The notes beneath the pieces are model-generated. The model saw only the letters and a list, made by a program, of their open reading frames with translations, ran no database searches and was not told the DNA's origin. Both the position numbers and the translations under genes were made by a program. A stretch of DNA of 19,401 nucleotides from Ruminiclostridium sp. (lineage in GTDB: Bacteria; Bacillota_A; Clostridia; Oscillospirales; Oscillospiraceae): NCBI GenBank assembly GCA_017521345.1, contig JAFXCU010000096.1:1-19401 (forward strand). The letters are read 5' to 3'. This document shows positions 18,536 through 19,401 of the stretch, piece by piece; within the stretch, counting starts at the first letter, position 1, and the number at the start of each line of letters is the position of its first letter.

Positions 18536-19401
18536 GTGAAAACCACAGAGGAGATCTATCTGGAGATGATGGACCGGTTCGCCCGGGAGACCGGCATGGA
18601 GCCCAACGGCACCGGAGAGCTGGCGGTGCGGATGTATGCCCTGGCGGCCCAGGTCTATGGACTGTACCAGGAGGCGGCGTGGACCCGCTGTCAGTGCTTC
18701 CCCCAGACTGCTACGGGGGAGGACCTGGACAAGCACGCCTTCCTCCGGGGGCTGACCCGGAACCCGGCGGGGAGAGCGGCAGGGGTCCTGCGGTTCCTGG
18801 TGAGCGGCACGGCAGACCGGGACCTGACCATCCCCCAGGGGACGGTGGCCATGACGGCGGGGCTGGTGTCCTTTGAGACCACCCGGGAGGCCGTGCTGAA
18901 GGCCGGCACTGGCTATGTGGAGGTCCCTGCCCAGGCGGTCCAGCCGGGCCCTGGAGGCAACACCCCGGCGGGGACCATCCGCACCATGGCGGTGGCCCCT
19001 GTGGGGGTGGACGGCTGCACCAACCCGGCGGCCTTCACCGGGGGCTGTGAGGAGGAGGGGGACGAGGCCCTCCGGGCCCGGGTCCTGGCCAGTTATCGGC
19101 GGCTCCCCAACGGCACCAACGCCGCCTACTATGCGCAGGAGGCTCAGGCTGTGGATGGGGTGGCGGCGGTGACCGTTCTGCCCAAGAACCGGGGGATCGG
19201 AACGGTGGACCTGTACATCACCGGCCGGTCGGGCCTGCCCTCGGAGGAACTGCTGGCTGCCGTTCAGGCCCGCCTGGAAGAGAAGCGGGAGATCGGGGTG
19301 AGCCTCCAGGTTCTGGCCCCCGTGGGGGTGGAGACCGATGTGCTGGTGACCGTGAAGGCCCGGGAGGGCCTGGACGCATCTGCCGTGTGCTCTGCCGTGT
19401 C
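18536..19401 (+). CDS. Baseplate J family protein (XkdT-like), 3' truncated by the window
   Basis: An open frame runs from a GTG at 18536 (VKTTEEIYLEMMDRFARETG) to the window edge, 288 codons without a stop. GAGGAG lies 9 bases before the GTG; the ATG at 18531 is followed by a stop within two codons. The J-family pattern is clear: an N-terminal helical part with LAVRMYALAAQVYGLYQEA and CFPQTATGEDLDKHAFLRG, a beta middle (LTIPQGTVAMTAGLVSFETT, VPAQAVQPGPGGNTPAGTI), then EEEGDEALRARVLASYRRLP and GTVDLYITGRSGLPSEELL. The protein forms the wedge ring that triggers sheath contraction. PBSX XkdT is about 348 aa, so most of the gene is here. Confidence 0.9.
   Translation, partial: MKTTEEIYLEMMDRFARETGMEPNGTGELAVRMYALAAQVYGLYQEAAWTRCQCFPQTATGEDLDKHAFLRGLTRNPAGRAAGVLRFLVSGTADRDLTIPQGTVAMTAGLVSFETTREAVLKAGTGYVEVPAQAVQPGPGGNTPAGTIRTMAVAPVGVDGCTNPAAFTGGCEEEGDEALRARVLASYRRLPNGTNAAYYAQEAQAVDGVAAVTVLPKNRGIGTVDLYITGRSGLPSEELLAAVQARLEEKREIGVSLQVLAPVGVETDVLVTVKAREGLDASAVCSAV

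Larger units (their letters stand above)
7071..19401 (+). mobile_element. PBSX-like contractile-tailed prophage or phage-derived particle operon (right end outside window)
   Basis: Sixteen consecutive plus-strand genes follow the packaging-head-connector-tail-baseplate order of PBSX (xtmA, xtmB, xkdE, F, G, then K, M, N, P, Q, R, S, T analogues). Genes overlap by 4 nt or nearly abut, except at the two noncoding inserts (8660-8811 and 17579-17829). The left edge directly follows host genes and a host terminator; no integrase, repressor, replication gene or att repeat is visible here. A domesticated particle locus and a prophage with its lysogeny module to the right are both possible. Confidence 0.85.

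Noticed and set aside
7071..19401. Type VI secretion or extracellular contractile injection system without a head
   Set aside because: Terminase, portal, prohead protease and major capsid genes are all present and intact, so a DNA-packaging phage-type particle is the better reading. No ClpV-like or eCIS AAA ATPase is seen.

Overview
The window reads as chromosome of a high-GC, spore-forming Clostridia member, most likely in the Oscillospiraceae (Flavonifractor/Intestinimonas/Lawsonibacter-like). The evidence is a yabP-yabQ-divIC-yabR sporulation/division cluster, a long-form ribosome hibernation factor, strong AGGAGG ribosome binding sites, pervasive GC-rich codon choice, and the stem-loop repeats seen in this group. 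The assignment rests on gene content recalled from memory, not on a search.

Region 1 (1-7070) is host DNA. It holds the 3' end of a probable PTS EIIC-type membrane protein with a terminator, then hpf/raiA (minus), then a divergent mscS-type channel (plus). Between hpf and mscS lies a compact, unannotated transcription unit on the plus strand: a TTGACG-17-TACCAT promoter, about 85 nt of sequence, and a strong intrinsic terminator. This is a good small-RNA candidate. Next comes the minus-strand cluster yabP-yabQ-divIC-yabR, a 144-bp MITE-like inverted-repeat element, an OmpR-family response regulator/histidine kinase pair (minus), and a 42-aa hydrophilic protein with its own terminator.

Region 2 (7071-19401, running off the right edge) is a tightly packed plus-strand late operon of a contractile-tailed, PBSX-like phage. 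In order: small and large terminase, portal, prohead protease/scaffold, decoration protein, major capsid, three connector/completion proteins, tail sheath, tail tube, tail chaperone with a C-terminal zinc ribbon, a 144-aa protein, LysM tail protein, baseplate hub (XkdQ/gpD-like), spike (gpV-like), gp25/XkdS-like wedge, and baseplate J (partial). Genes mostly overlap by 4 nt or are separated by a few bases. No integrase, repressor or replication genes are visible at this end; the operon follows host genes directly.

The main points of interest are these. (i) The slot that should hold a long tape-measure gene holds only a 144-aa protein, which predicts an exceptionally short contractile tail or a displaced ruler. 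(ii) A MITE-like element supplies the stop codon of the large terminase and shares an identical 23-nt hairpin segment with the host element at 4087-4230. (iii) A 250-bp hairpin-rich noncoding block interrupts the baseplate genes. (iv) Two arrays of short hairpins have conserved linkers but unrelated stems (293-362 and 2205-2305).
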